A stretch of DNA of 64,000 nucleotides from OMIW01 sp044235645 (GCA_044235645.1 JBIIHQ010000005.1:1-64000), one strand, 5' to 3'. Counted from the first letter of the stretch, positions 34,577 through 44,126 are shown. Notes: generated from the letters alone by a model not told the origin. Made by a program: numbers and translations.

Positions 34577-36046
34577 CTATTTGTGTAAGTTTTTTAGCAG
34601 AGCCTCGCGATCAATCTTTCCGATTGCCGTTCGCGGGAGAGACTCGACCACTTCTATGTGCCGTGGAGTGCGGTGTGCACCAAGGGAACCGCGGAGCACA
34701 TCTGAAAGGGTGGCGAGAGAGCCTTTGAGTCCAGAGACAAATAGGATTGGCTGTTCACCCCACCGTGGATCGGGGGCCTTCACAACGTACGCCTCTTCAA
34801 CGAGGCCACTGGAGAGTGCTGTGTCGGCGACCTCACTACCCCGTATGTTCACTCCCCCGCTAATAATGACATCATCGCATCGGCCGATGACGTGAAGGCA
34901 TCCGTGAGAATCAACAAAACCGATATCTGAAGATCGCCAGGTTCCGTAATCCGAGCTGTCTCCGGGGGGGGAGGAGGCGCCCCCTACGGCCCGAGATACG
35001 TCTCTGTCACACTTTTCGATGATGGTGGGCCCATGCACCTCTATAGTACCTATCTCTCCTGGGGGGACTTCTTGCCCTTGCTCATCGATTATTCGAATGG
35101 TGGTGTTGGCCAGAGGAGTGCCAACAGCATCGGGCGCAGTTTCCGCGAGATCCACCAGTCGGGCCGAAATAATACACGATGATGTCTCGGTGGCTCCGTA
35201 GCTCACCACGCATTGGGGAATTGATGCCAACATCGCTCGTTTCGTTGTCGGAATACGCTCTCCGCCGAGGAGAAGTACCCGTACCGACGTTGGCATCGGC
35301 CCAACCGCTAGGAATTCTTCAACAACGGAGGGCACGAGGGAGAGGTGAGTAACTTGATGCGTGATCGCGGCGCGGTGAATAGTTGATCGTTTGAGGTCGT
35401 CTGGAATAACAAGCGCACACCCTGCTACCATTGCCCGCACGATGATGCTTAATCCTCCGATGTGGCACGGAAAGAGGGAGAGAAGCCAGACCGAGTCGTG
35501 GCTGACCGAAAGGCGATCATTGACCCGCATCGCGCTTGCAAAGAGATGGGTTGAAGGTATTGCGATAATCTTTGGTTCACCCGAGCTCCCACTGGTTGCG
35601 ATGAGTGCCGAAGCACGTGAGGGTGATGTTTGAGAGGGTTGTTCGATAGGTTGGAGGTGCCACTTGCCTCCAGAAGTGCTTCCTTCTCCCTCATATGAGA
35701 GTGTTCCACCGATACCCGCGGTTGCTTGATAGCGGGCAAGCCGCGCGGGAGGGTCTCCAGTGTGGTGGAGCAGGAGGGGCACCCTGGCGAGTATCGCAGC
35801 CCACCAAAGCTCGACGAACGAGGAGGAGATTTCAGCAGTGACACTGAGAGGTAACTGGGGATGGAGAGGGGACAAAGACCCCCTATCTCCCGCAGAGAAG
35901 CTGCTTCCAAACATCTCCCTTGCAAGCCTAGATGAACGGGTGATGAGCTCGCGGTAAGAGATAGACTCTCTATCCGAGATAACCGCAATTCGGTCGGCTT
36001 CGGTCGTCGCTCGAATGGTGAGCAGCTCCAAGAGAGAATCTTCCAT
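34577..36046 (-). CDS. menE: o-Succinylbenzoate-CoA ligase (menaquinone pathway)
   Basis: The 489-residue AMP-forming acyl-CoA synthetase should activate o-succinylbenzoate with ATP and CoA. The family motifs are present: ATSGSSGEPKI (P-loop), YGATETSS, and the adenylation hinge WRSSDIGFVDSHG leading to GRCDDVIISGGVNI. The C-terminal lysine is in PRTAIGKIDREAL. Substrate is assigned mainly from context, since menB lies 62 bp upstream on the same strand; ANL enzymes are otherwise hard to tell apart. Its 3' end is 12 bp from the end of the convergent hybrid kinase gene. Confidence 0.85.
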   Translation of the reverse strand: MEDSLLELLTIRATTEADRIAVISDRESISYRELITRSSRLAREMFGSSFSAGDRGSLSPLHPQLPLSVTAEISSSFVELWWAAILARVPLLLHHTGDPPARLARYQATAGIGGTLSYEGEGSTSGGKWHLQPIEQPSQTSPSRASALIATSGSSGEPKIIAIPSTHLFASAMRVNDRLSVSHDSVWLLSLFPCHIGGLSIIVRAMVAGCALVIPDDLKRSTIHRAAITHQVTHLSLVPSVVEEFLAVGPMPTSVRVLLLGGERIPTTKRAMLASIPQCVVSYGATETSSCIISARLVDLAETAPDAVGTPLANTTIRIIDEQGQEVPPGEIGTIEVHGPTIIEKCDRDVSRAVGGASSPPGDSSDYGTWRSSDIGFVDSHGCLHVIGRCDDVIISGGVNIRGSEVADTALSSGLVEEAYVVKAPDPRWGEQPILFVSGLKGSLATLSDVLRGSLGAHRTPRHIEVVESLPRTAIGKIDREALLKNLHK

Positions 36047-36108
36047 TGCGCGTCGTCAAATTATTCCCGATGACCATTACCTTCTCGGTATAGCCCGGGC
36101 TTTCATCC

Positions 36109-36957
36109 TCACGGCTTCCGTCCAAACTGACCGAAGTTGGGAGTCCGACGCTCAAGAAAAGCGTTGCGACCCTCCTGGCCTTCCTCGGTCATGTAGAAGA
36201 GCATTGTCGCATTTCCCGCAAGCTCTTGAAGGCCGGCCTGGCCATCACAGTCGGCGTTGAGTGCTGATTTGAGGCACCGGAGGGCCAGAGGAGAATGCTG
36301 AAGCATCTCGCGACACCACTGTACCGTCTCCTCTTCGAGTCGATCGAGTGGGACCACGGCGTTCACGAGCCCCATCGCGAGCGCTTCATTGGCATCGTAC
36401 TGACGACAGAGAAACCAGATCTCCCGGGCCTTTTTCTGACCAACCATGCGGGCGAGATACGACGCACCGAACCCCCCATCGAACGAGCCCACCCGGGGAC
36501 CCGTCTGACCGAATCGGGCATTATCAGCAGCGATCGTGAGGTCGCAGACAACGTGCAGCACGTGGCCGCCACCGATAGCGTATCCCGCGACCATCGCGAC
36601 GACCGGCTTTGGGAGGGTACGAATCTGTCGCTGAAGGTCGAGAACATTCAGCCGCATCGTGCCCTCTGAATCGCGATAGCCAGCATCTCCTCGAACTCGT
36701 TGATCTCCTCCCGAGCAGAACGCGAGGGGCCCTTTCCCCGTCAGAATCACCACTCCCACATCGCCATCATCCCTGGCATCAGCGAAGGCATCCTGCATCT
36801 CCTGAACTGTTAATGGACGGAACGCATTCCGAACCTCAGGGCGGTTGATGGTAATGCGGGCGATACCCTCTGCTTTATGGTACTCGATATCGGTATAGGT
36901 TTTAGCCGATTGCCAGAGGATGGGGGCAGGTGCAGGGGCATATGGGGAGAAAGACAT
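36109..36957 (-). CDS. menB: 1,4-Dihydroxy-2-naphthoyl-CoA synthase
   Basis: The 282-residue crotonase-fold enzyme closes the second ring of menaquinone from o-succinylbenzoyl-CoA. It has the MenB-specific features SGGDQRVRG, YAIGGGHVLHVVCDLTIAAD, the catalytic region FGQTGPRVGSFDGGFGASYL, and the tail EGRNAFLERRTPNFGQF. Length is usual for the family. With menE downstream it forms a two-gene piece of the menaquinone pathway; other men genes are not in the window. Menaquinone suggests anaerobic or microaerobic respiration, though this alone does not exclude aerobes. Confidence 0.96.
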   Translation of the reverse strand: MSFSPYAPAPAPILWQSAKTYTDIEYHKAEGIARITINRPEVRNAFRPLTVQEMQDAFADARDDGDVGVVILTGKGPLAFCSGGDQRVRGDAGYRDSEGTMRLNVLDLQRQIRTLPKPVVAMVAGYAIGGGHVLHVVCDLTIAADNARFGQTGPRVGSFDGGFGASYLARMVGQKKAREIWFLCRQYDANEALAMGLVNAVVPLDRLEEETVQWCREMLQHSPLALRCLKSALNADCDGQAGLQELAGNATMLFYMTEEGQEGRNAFLERRTPNFGQFGRKP

Positions 36958-37166
36958 GGGAGCTCCGAAGGGGGCGGTGGCTAGAAGAGGGTAACGGCCG
37001 TCAAATCAAAATCGCATTGATGCTGTCGCGAGAGCTTACCAGAAATAGGTATAAGAGGGGAGTAATTAGTGGTCAGTGATCGGAAGGGGCACGAAAGCTG
37101 ATGGAGGATACGGCTTGACTTTTGGCGAGGGGAGTTCTAGTGGTTTGACTCTCGGAAGGTTTTGGT

Positions 37167-37586
37167 ATGTACACGTATCACGTTCTTCGTAGGCATTGGC
37201 TGACGGTGTTTCGCTGGTATCGGAGAAATGCCGGCGGTCAGCTCGGCCCGTTCTTTGACTTTTATGCCATTCTGGTCGGTGGTGGATTATTTCTCTTTCT
37301 CGGAGTGCCGTTCCTCCTCCGCGGGTGGCCTTATATCTTGGTGGTAGTCGGGATGCTCGAGACACTTGGCCTTATGGCTCGGTCCGAACGGGTTCCTGCT
37401 GACAAGGTTCGCCGATTCGTAGCGGATCAGAAGAAGGCGCTGGAGGGCAGAAAAGGACGTGAGGTCGAGGTGCTGCGGAGGGAGCTCGACTCGCTCCTTC
37501 CCTCGCCGCAGGATCTTAGGTTGCCGACCCTGTATCGGCTCATCCGAACCCGTGATCGCGTGACGGAGTTCCTTGGGCGTTTGTGA
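37167..37586 (+). CDS. Small hypothetical membrane protein
   Basis: The 139-residue protein has a basic N-terminus (RRHWLTVFRWYRRNAGG), two close membrane helices (about 25-70) and a charged, helical C-terminal tail (about 75-139). No family is recognised. The start is ATG 37167 with GAAGG about ten bases upstream. It is monocistronic, with a strong terminator right behind it. Two-helix proteins with coiled tails often assist membrane complexes, but nothing here shows a role. A 209-bp gap separates it from the divergent menB gene, with no recognisable feature inside. Confidence 0.65.
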   Translation: MYTYHVLRRHWLTVFRWYRRNAGGQLGPFFDFYAILVGGGLFLFLGVPFLLRGWPYILVVVGMLETLGLMARSERVPADKVRRFVADQKKALEGRKGREVEVLRRELDSLLPSPQDLRLPTLYRLIRTRDRVTEFLGRL

Positions 37587-37612
37587 ATCCTTGGAGCCGG
37601 TTGTCATCAACA

Positions 37613-37653
37613 GGGGAAGCCAGCATCTCTTGATGCCCTTCCCCTTCATTTTT
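37613..37653 (+). terminator. Rho-independent terminator after the small membrane-protein gene
   Basis: GGGGAAG pairs with CTTCCCC, with an inner GCATC/GATGC stem and a four-base loop, followed by TTCATTTTTG. It ends just before the convergent ABC1 kinase gene. Confidence 0.87.
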
Positions 37654-37654
37654 G

Positions 37655-38980
37655 TCAGTCAACATTCCTCAGTTCCCGCGTTGCAACCTCTGCTCCCAAC
37701 GAATGAAGCAACGTGTACAACCCGACGTAAATCCGATTCACAAAGATCGCATCTCGGGGACCGCGTGCTGATCGTGATTCCCGCACTTCCTTCATTCGAG
37801 CGATCTCTTCTCCTCGCTGCGCGATCTGATTGAAGTAGGAGGCATCAGAGAAATCAAAGACGGGGGTGTCGAACGGGCGAGCGAGCAGTTCGATAAATTC
37901 GGCAGTGATGGAGAAAAAGAGGTCTCGCTCCTGTGGAGTATCGTCAGGGAGTAGAATCCCCATCTGATCGAATAGTCGAGCGAGCCGTACATCATCTTCT
38001 CGGATCTCTTTTTTTATCAGTGAAAAATAGTGATCATAAAAAGGTGAGGGGATTTGTTTGACGCACCCGAAGTCGATTACACAGACATCGCCATCTGGTT
38101 GAAAGAGAAAATTCCCGGGATGCGGATCCGCGTGAGCAAGCCGAAGGGTGTGGATCTGAAAGTGATAAAAATCCCAGATCCGTTGACCGGCGCGATTGCG
38201 AATCTCGCGAGATGGATTGGTCGCAAGAAATGCCGGAAGGTGCATTCCCTCCATCCAGTCCATCGTTATTACCCGTTGCCCTGATAACTCCCGATAATAG
38301 CGCGGGAAGGTGATTCCCTCGAGGTGGGATGATGCAGCGGCGATCTCCTCTCCCCGTGAGAGCTCGAGCATATAATCAACTTCCTCCTTCAACCGATCTC
38401 GAACCTCTTCCAGAAAAAATGCAACATCTGAATCCTTGATCTGAAAGAGAAGGGATGCGAACGGTCGTATCATGCTAAGGTCGGCATCGATGCTTGCCGC
38501 CACTCCTGGGTATTGTATCTTAACCGCGTACATGTGATCGCCTTTGGTGGCGCGGTGAACCTGCCCCATGGAGGCAGCAGCGACAGCCGTGTGCGAAAAA
38601 GTATCAAAAATATCGCTGGGTGATTTGCCGAGCGTTTGCTGAAAAACGCGCACTACGAGAGGGAACGAGAGGGGTGGGACGCTCGACTGCGAGAGCTGGA
38701 ATCGGTCCCGATACGGTTCAGGCAGAATACCGGTATCAAGACTGAGCATTTGAAGGACTTTTAAGGCGCTTCCCTTCAGTTGACTCAGCCCCTGATAAAT
38801 GGTGGCTGCATTTGCCTCATGAAGTCTCAACGTGGAGTTCTCAGCCGTCGTTGCTCGTCGCGTCACATGCGAGAGGTAGTTCCCGCCGAGCTGCATTCCC
38901 GTCCCAAGAAGGCGGGCAGCTCGCCCGAGAGAGGAGGTGGGAATTGAGCTCCCCTTTTTGGATCTCGTGTCGTTCATCAA
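37655..38980 (-). CDS. UbiB/ABC1/AarF family atypical kinase with altered KxGQ motif
   Basis: The 441-residue ABC1-family protein has homologues that support quinone biosynthesis and lipid handling through an unusual ATP-binding fold. The Ala-rich loop is AVAAASMGQVHRA, the ATP-binding lysine is in AVKIQYPG (about K154), and the catalytic core is HADPHPGNFL followed by VIDFGCVK. The signature KxGQ, which reads LKVGQ or LKLGQ in most relatives, is KVLQ here (residues 74-77, in SALKVLQMLS). The rest of the motif context is normal. The gene overlaps the TetR-like gene by four bases (ATGA). A link to menaquinone is plausible but unproved. Confidence 0.93.
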   Translation of the reverse strand: MMNDTRSKKGSSIPTSSLGRAARLLGTGMQLGGNYLSHVTRRATTAENSTLRLHEANAATIYQGLSQLKGSALKVLQMLSLDTGILPEPYRDRFQLSQSSVPPLSFPLVVRVFQQTLGKSPSDIFDTFSHTAVAAASMGQVHRATKGDHMYAVKIQYPGVAASIDADLSMIRPFASLLFQIKDSDVAFFLEEVRDRLKEEVDYMLELSRGEEIAAASSHLEGITFPRYYRELSGQRVITMDWMEGMHLPAFLATNPSREIRNRAGQRIWDFYHFQIHTLRLAHADPHPGNFLFQPDGDVCVIDFGCVKQIPSPFYDHYFSLIKKEIREDDVRLARLFDQMGILLPDDTPQERDLFFSITAEFIELLARPFDTPVFDFSDASYFNQIAQRGEEIARMKEVRESRSARGPRDAIFVNRIYVGLYTLLHSLGAEVATRELRNVD

Positions 38981-39726
38981 TCCTCCTCATTAAGGTCAAA
39001 GGATCTGGTGCGCTGCACCCACGAGGTAATAAGTGGTGCGATGAAGGGGAGCACTCTCCGCTGACCAATAAATTGGAGGAGTTCTGCGATGGAGGAGCCT
39101 AGTTCGGATCGGATTGGATTAAAAACGATCTCCGAAACCACCCGAGAGATGTGATCAACGAATGCCTCGGTTTGAAGTCGCTCCGGGGATGTGTCGGTCA
39201 CCCAGAAGGCCAGCGATGCGAGGAACGCGGCAATGATGGCCTCGTCGCGGGCTGTTCCACCTGAATGTGGTGCTGTGTCCTCAGTGAGTTGAGAAGATGA
39301 GCCATGAAGAGGATGCACTCGGGCCACCGCGAGTGTTCGAAGGATGCCGCGGCGCAATCCCCGAGTTGCATCGAAGAGAGGCAGTCCTCGGGTGATCGGT
39401 CGGAGGAGGTCAGGGGGAAAGGTGGCATCGGCTAGTTCCTGTTCACGATTGCAACCATCAAGCACTGCAAGAACGAGAGCCGTTATCTTTTCCTGAGGGG
39501 AAAAAAGGGCGAACTCGGGTGTCGCTACGATTCGGGAGCCGGCGGAGGTCGCCACTTCTTCCCAAAGCTCCTCGTTCATGGCGTGAATCGTCGAGAATCG
39601 AGAGCGGAGCTGATCGAAAGGAAGGGAGCTTTCGCGGGCAAACTCTCGCAGATTTTTGGGAAGGCGATGGTGAGTTGCAACGAAGCTTCGGTATTGGATA
39701 AACGGATCGGGTGAGGGAGTAGTCAT
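38977..39726 (-). CDS. TetR/COQ9-like helical protein coupled to the ABC1 kinase
   Basis: The ~249-residue all-helical protein starts at ATG 39726; an upstream in-frame start at 39837 adds 37 unlikely residues. The N-terminal ~60 residues match a TetR-type helix-turn-helix layout (NLREFARESSLPFDQLRSRF). The C-terminal two thirds are helical and resemble the ligand-binding domain of TetR or COQ9. From what I know of other genomes, a TetR/COQ9-like gene next to an AarF/ABC1 kinase gene is a recurring pair, so it may be a lipid- or quinone-binding partner rather than a regulator. The four-base overlap with the kinase gene supports joint function. Confidence 0.68.
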   Translation of the reverse strand: MTTPSPDPFIQYRSFVATHHRLPKNLREFARESSLPFDQLRSRFSTIHAMNEELWEEVATSAGSRIVATPEFALFSPQEKITALVLAVLDGCNREQELADATFPPDLLRPITRGLPLFDATRGLRRGILRTLAVARVHPLHGSSSQLTEDTAPHSGGTARDEAIIAAFLASLAFWVTDTSPERLQTEAFVDHISRVVSEIVFNPIRSELGSSIAELLQFIGQRRVLPFIAPLITSWVQRTRSFDLNEED

Positions 39727-39884
39727 GGCTTGAGGGAAGGGAGGGCGGACAAAGGTGTGAAGGGAGAAGCTCAGGAAGTTAAAGACAATATCCGTTCGTT
39801 TAACCTTCGCATCCTCTGAATCCGATGATCTTCTCAACGGTAGCGGTTCACCACATCAAGCACAACGTCGCCTGATGAATTCTC

Positions 39885-40328
39885 TCACTCTTGGAGGTCT
39901 CCCTCACACGCAAGCCGAGCACGCTCGAGCTGATCGCTAAGCAGAGTTCCTGCAGAAACGAGAGCTCCCAGAGCTCCTGCCATGGATATTCCGAAAAGAA
40001 TATATAACCAAAACTCAATACTAGTTCGTTCGAGTGAGAGGACTCCTCCTAGTATGGTGAGAGTAATCGCCGCGCCACCGAACCAGAAAAGGGGAGAAAC
40101 GATTGAGCGACAAACCCAAAAAAGTCGAATCATGATTCCGATGGTCATGAGTGCAACGATTGGGCCGAGGAGTGGAACGAAGAAAAATATACTCATGAGG
40201 CACGGTCCTGCTACCGCACCATGAAAAACAAGGGTTCGGGGTTTTGGAGGGGCGATATGGGCGGCTCGCGAGAAGACGCGCCGACGCTCTCGCCGTTCGA
40301 TTGAGGAGAGAAGGTTGGAATCTGCCAT
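39885..40328 (-). CDS. Hypothetical four-helix membrane protein
   Basis: The 147-residue protein has a basic soluble N-terminus (about 1-30, rich in Arg) and four predicted membrane helices (about 38-130), with a short charged tail. It has no recognised family and no conserved catalytic residues. The start is ATG 40328 without a clear ribosome site. It is on the same strand as the TetR-like gene, about 160 bp upstream of it. The 251 bp between it and the divergent yceI gene contain no gene I can see. Confidence 0.6.
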   Translation of the reverse strand: MADSNLLSSIERRERRRVFSRAAHIAPPKPRTLVFHGAVAGPCLMSIFFFVPLLGPIVALMTIGIMIRLFWVCRSIVSPLFWFGGAAITLTILGGVLSLERTSIEFWLYILFGISMAGALGALVSAGTLLSDQLERARLACEGDLQE

Positions 40329-40579
40329 GGAGGTTTCTCGAAGTGATAATAAACTAGTGTATTGACTTACGCCGGCTCGGGCAAGGGGGGCGGTCGCTGG
40401 GACAATTCATGATGTGCATCCGCAGCAGGAGCGTACAGGATGAGGATGGAATCGTAACCTTAGCAACGGCAAGAGAAATCCCGATGTTGCTATGATTCGC
40501 TTTGCGATACCTTCGGAGATGTTGTGTCTCCTCTCAGGGGAGATTACTTGAGAGAAAAGTATAATCGGAGAAAAGAATC

Positions 40580-41197
40580 ATGCAAAAGGGACGTGTTCTG
40601 GGAATAGCTGGTTTGTCAGCCATAACTCTTTTGGGCGGAATCGCTCATGCTGAGCGGTATACGATAGATCCTTCCCATTCGACGGTGGGTTTTAAAATTA
40701 GACACCTTGCTATCTCCTCGGTTCCGGGACATTTTGGCGATTTCTCGGGATCGCTCGAGTTTGATCCGCAGGCCGTTGAAAAATCGAGAGTTGAGGCAAC
40801 TATCGTCACCAAGAGTATCGATACGGCAAACAAAAAGCGGGACGATCATCTAAAAGGAGCTGATTTTTTTGATGAGCCGAATAATCCGACGATAACCTTC
40901 AAATCAACGAAGGTAGAGTCCGTCTCGGAAGGAGTTTTTAAGGCGACCGGTGACCTCACGATGCACGGGGTTACCAAGCCGGTGACTCTTGCTGTTGAAT
41001 ATACGGGGGGAGCAACCGATCCGTGGGGTAATAAACGGGTCGGATTTTCCGCTACGACGAGTCTTAGTCGAAAAGATTTTGGGATTACCTGGAACAAGGC
41101 CCTTGATGCTGGTGGAGTCGTACTTGGTGATGAGGTAAAGGTCTCGCTCGAGATTGAGGGGATTCAGGATAGTGGTGATGCGAAGAAGGCCGGATAG
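40580..41197 (+). CDS. yceI: YceI-family periplasmic lipid-binding protein
   Basis: The 205-residue exported lipocalin-like protein has homologues that bind polyisoprenoids or other amphiphiles. The signal peptide ends near AHA (residue 24). The diagnostic start of the mature protein is YTIDPSHSTVGFKIRHL. Other family features are DDHLKGADFFD, DLTMHGVTKPVTL and GFSATTSLSRKDFGI. GGAG lies nine bases before ATG 40580. A GT2-TPR gene follows on the same strand after 26 bp, though a joint role is not obvious. Confidence 0.94.
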   Translation: MQKGRVLGIAGLSAITLLGGIAHAERYTIDPSHSTVGFKIRHLAISSVPGHFGDFSGSLEFDPQAVEKSRVEATIVTKSIDTANKKRDDHLKGADFFDEPNNPTITFKSTKVESVSEGVFKATGDLTMHGVTKPVTLAVEYTGGATDPWGNKRVGFSATTSLSRKDFGITWNKALDAGGVVLGDEVKVSLEIEGIQDSGDAKKAG

Positions 41198-41223
41198 CGT
41201 TATTCTGCTTGGAGTGTGATTTC

Positions 41224-42495
41224 ATGCCCTCCCTAACCCGCCTCTCAGCGTGCTGGATCATAAAAAACGAGGCTACATTCCTTCCACACTCGCTTGCGAG
41301 CGTGGAAGGACTCGCAGACGAACTTATTATAGGCGATACCGGCTCCACTGATGAGAGTGTCGAGATAGCGCGGCACTTTGGTGCCCACGTCGTCTCGATA
41401 CCGTGGAAGGGGAGTTATGCTGAGGCGCGTAATACGGTCCTCGGTCATGTGACAGGCTCGTGGGTGCTCGTGCTCGATGGTGACGAAGCACTCGAGCTTT
41501 CGCATCGTGAGGTGGTAAAGCATTTGGTTGATGAAACCTATAAAGGGGGAGCGTGGCCGCCAGAATCAGGTCAAAGACGGTCAGACGCATATTACCTCGA
41601 CCGACGCCACTACGTCCGGGATGTTTCTCTCAGTAACCTTCTCCCTCTCGCGGATCCTTTTCCTCCCCTTGATTTGGGGGCAATCGGCTATTTTTCGACG
41701 CATGACGTTAGACTATTTCGTGCCCGTCCCGAGTATCGCTATGAAGGAGCGTTACACGAATCGCTTGAGGGGAGCTTATGGGCGCATGGAGTGACGATAG
41801 CACGAGCTTCTCCGGTTATTCATCATTATGGCCCATGCAAACCACGGGACGAATCGCGCGAAAAAGCGCTCCGCTATGTGATGTTGGCCCGTACAAAATC
41901 TGATGCTGCGCCCAACGACTGGAAGGCGAAATTCGAGCTTGCTGTCGAGTTAAAGAGGTGCGGAGAAATCTGCGATGCGTTCGAACTGTTGCGTGGAGCG
42001 ATAGAGCAATTTCCTGAGCAATGGGAGATTCATCTTGAATTTGGGGTGATGCTTGTTGAGCAGTCTGCGTGGGAGAGCGGTGTTACCGTTCTTCGGAGGG
42101 TTATCGAAGCTCGGCCTCATCTTGTGCGGGGTTGGTATGCTCTTGGGGTGGCGTTCCTTGCCCTGGATGATCTGGAGACCGCGAGTGCGTGCTTTGACCA
42201 ATGCCAGCAGCTGTCACCAGATGAGGGTGCTTCGCTCGTGATGGGTGGGGTGATGCTGTTATTACGGGGTGAAATTGAGCAGGCGGAGGGTCGTTTTTCT
42301 CGAATACGAAAGATCTTTCCCCGACTGGCCCACGGGGAAGTGGGTTCCCGGCTGTGTCGAGTGCTTTCGGGTGAGGAATTGTTCGTCGCGAGCGGGTTAG
42401 AACAAGAGGTTGTTACTGCGATGGGAGGGGAGCGGTTATGGAAGATGGTAGTCGAAAGGGGGGGAGTTGAGCGGGGGGCTCCGACCAATTCTTAA
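41224..42495 (+). CDS. Family 2 glycosyltransferase with C-terminal TPR repeats
   Basis: The ~423-residue protein starts at ATG 41224. The GT2 domain (about 1-235) has WIIKNEATFLPHSLAS, the metal/donor aspartates in IGDTGSTDES and VLVLDGDEAL, and a late EGALHESL. About five TPR-like helical pairs follow (235-400; WYALGVAFLALDDLETASAC is typical). This layout occurs in peptide- or protein-associated transferases and in glycan clusters. It has no membrane helix, so it is probably cytoplasmic. Donor and acceptor are unknown. It is 26 bp downstream of yceI on the same strand. Confidence 0.88.
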   Translation: MPSLTRLSACWIIKNEATFLPHSLASVEGLADELIIGDTGSTDESVEIARHFGAHVVSIPWKGSYAEARNTVLGHVTGSWVLVLDGDEALELSHREVVKHLVDETYKGGAWPPESGQRRSDAYYLDRRHYVRDVSLSNLLPLADPFPPLDLGAIGYFSTHDVRLFRARPEYRYEGALHESLEGSLWAHGVTIARASPVIHHYGPCKPRDESREKALRYVMLARTKSDAAPNDWKAKFELAVELKRCGEICDAFELLRGAIEQFPEQWEIHLEFGVMLVEQSAWESGVTVLRRVIEARPHLVRGWYALGVAFLALDDLETASACFDQCQQLSPDEGASLVMGGVMLLLRGEIEQAEGRFSRIRKIFPRLAHGEVGSRLCRVLSGEELFVASGLEQEVVTAMGGERLWKMVVERGGVERGAPTNS

Positions 42496-42667
42496 AGAGC
42501 TGTCGCATAACGGTCTGCCGGTAGACGAGTCTATTAGACTGAGGAATCACGATCTACGCGACGACGCCTCTGATTTCTGGCATACTTGAGGCTCGGGTAA
42601 AAAGGGGGAACGATGGTGGGGTGGTACCGCCAAATACTACTCCTGCCGTATTCTTCACGGAGTATCT

Positions 42668-43876
42668 ATGTCATCAACGAGACGTGAGAGCGGATTTGCA
42701 TCGAATAGTGCTCCGCGGCACTTGGGGACCATCGATCGGATGGGGTTTGCCCGGGAGCTCGACGAGATCCGGTCGAAGATAGTCGCGAGGGTCTCCCCCG
42801 CGGACCTTCACCATCTTCAGCGTCTCGAATGGCGGGGACGAGCGGCGACGGTGGCGGGGTATCTTCTCGCTCCTCTGAGTCTTTCTTCTGCTCTTGTTCT
42901 GCTCCTCTCGGCATTCCTGATAAGCCTGGGGATGGTGACCCGGTGGATGGTCGCTCACCATGTTTTGCATCGCGGATACGATGCAGTGCCGGGGGTACCG
43001 GAGCGATACACTAGCAAGTGTTTTGGTCGGGGATGGCGGCGGTTTATCGACTGGTTTGATTGGATTATTCCCGAAGCGTGGGCGCACGAGCACAACGTCC
43101 TTCATCACTATGACACGGGTGGTCCCTCAGATCCCGATTTGGTAGAGCGACATCTCGAGATGTTACGAGTTAGTTCGCTTCCGCTCTATCGAAAATATCT
43201 GTATGTGGCGGCGCTTGCGCTCACGTGGAAGTGGTCTTACTACGCTCCCCAAACGATGACGGTGCTCTTTCCCCAACGGGCGACCCACAAAAATTACGCG
43301 CAGCAGGAACGGGTGACGTATCGTAAGTTATTTCGTTGGGAAAAGGAGGTTGTTCGCCGGTTATGGCTGCAATGTTATCTTCCTTTTTTCAGCGTTCATT
43401 TTGTCATGATTCCTCTCCTATTTTCCCCTTTCGGGGCAGGAGTAGTTTTTTCAGTTCTCGTGACGAGAATCCTCGCGGAATTCTTGACGAATCTACACAC
43501 CTTTCTGGTCATAGGTCCCAATCATTCCGGAGATGACCTCTACCGTTTTGATCGTCAATTTTCGGATAAGGAGGAGTTCTATCTGAGCCAGGTGCTCGGA
43601 AGCGTCAATTTTCGGACCGGTGGCGACTTGAATGATCACCTCCACAAATTTTTGAATTATCAGATCGAACACCACCTATTCCCCGATGTTCCCTTACGAC
43701 AGTATCAACTTGTCCAGCCTGAGGTGAAGGCGCTCTGTCAACGATATGGAGTTCCCTACGTGCAGGATTCCGTGTGGCGACGCGCGTGGATGCTCGTGCA
43801 GATCTGTGTGGGGGTTCGAACGATGAAACGGGTCGCTGGGGTTTCGGTAGGGGAGTTGACTGGGGTTACGGGGTAG
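42668..43876 (+). CDS. Membrane fatty acid desaturase
   Basis: The 402-residue membrane di-iron enzyme introduces double bonds in acyl chains or carries out a related hydroxylation. The three histidine boxes are visible: HHVLH (about 95-99), HEHNVLHH (about 139-146), and QIEHHLFP (about 336-343); the glutamine-containing third box is typical of front-end or acyl-lipid desaturases. Two pairs of membrane helices separate the boxes. GGAG lies seven bases before ATG 42668. No ferredoxin or cytochrome b5 domain is fused. It is flanked by gaps without genes (172 bp before, 250 bp after). Confidence 0.9.
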   Translation: MSSTRRESGFASNSAPRHLGTIDRMGFARELDEIRSKIVARVSPADLHHLQRLEWRGRAATVAGYLLAPLSLSSALVLLLSAFLISLGMVTRWMVAHHVLHRGYDAVPGVPERYTSKCFGRGWRRFIDWFDWIIPEAWAHEHNVLHHYDTGGPSDPDLVERHLEMLRVSSLPLYRKYLYVAALALTWKWSYYAPQTMTVLFPQRATHKNYAQQERVTYRKLFRWEKEVVRRLWLQCYLPFFSVHFVMIPLLFSPFGAGVVFSVLVTRILAEFLTNLHTFLVIGPNHSGDDLYRFDRQFSDKEEFYLSQVLGSVNFRTGGDLNDHLHKFLNYQIEHHLFPDVPLRQYQLVQPEVKALCQRYGVPYVQDSVWRRAWMLVQICVGVRTMKRVAGVSVGELTGVTG

Positions 43877-44069
43877 GGGGGAGGACTCCTTTTTATGGGA
43901 CCGTCTTGAATGAAGAATGAAAATAATATTTCAGGTAACTTCCTGCTCGAGACTTGATTTTCGTGACTGGCCTGAGCTTTTGGTTGTTCTTTGCAAACCA
44001 AGAACTCAATTTTTCACGACCATGTTCGGACGCTTGTGAACCATTCGAAGACACTTGTTAGCTCAATCG

Positions 44070-44103
44070 AAAAAAACGGCATTCGACCGGCTGGCCGAAT
44101 GCC
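44070..44103 (-). terminator. Rho-independent terminator of the small 44127 gene
   Basis: On the minus strand GGCATTCG pairs with CGAATGCC across a ten-base loop and is followed by a run of seven T. It supports minus-strand transcription of the small gene just upstream. Confidence 0.85.
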
Positions 44104-44126
44104 TTGGTACCTGTTAGGTCAAGAGC

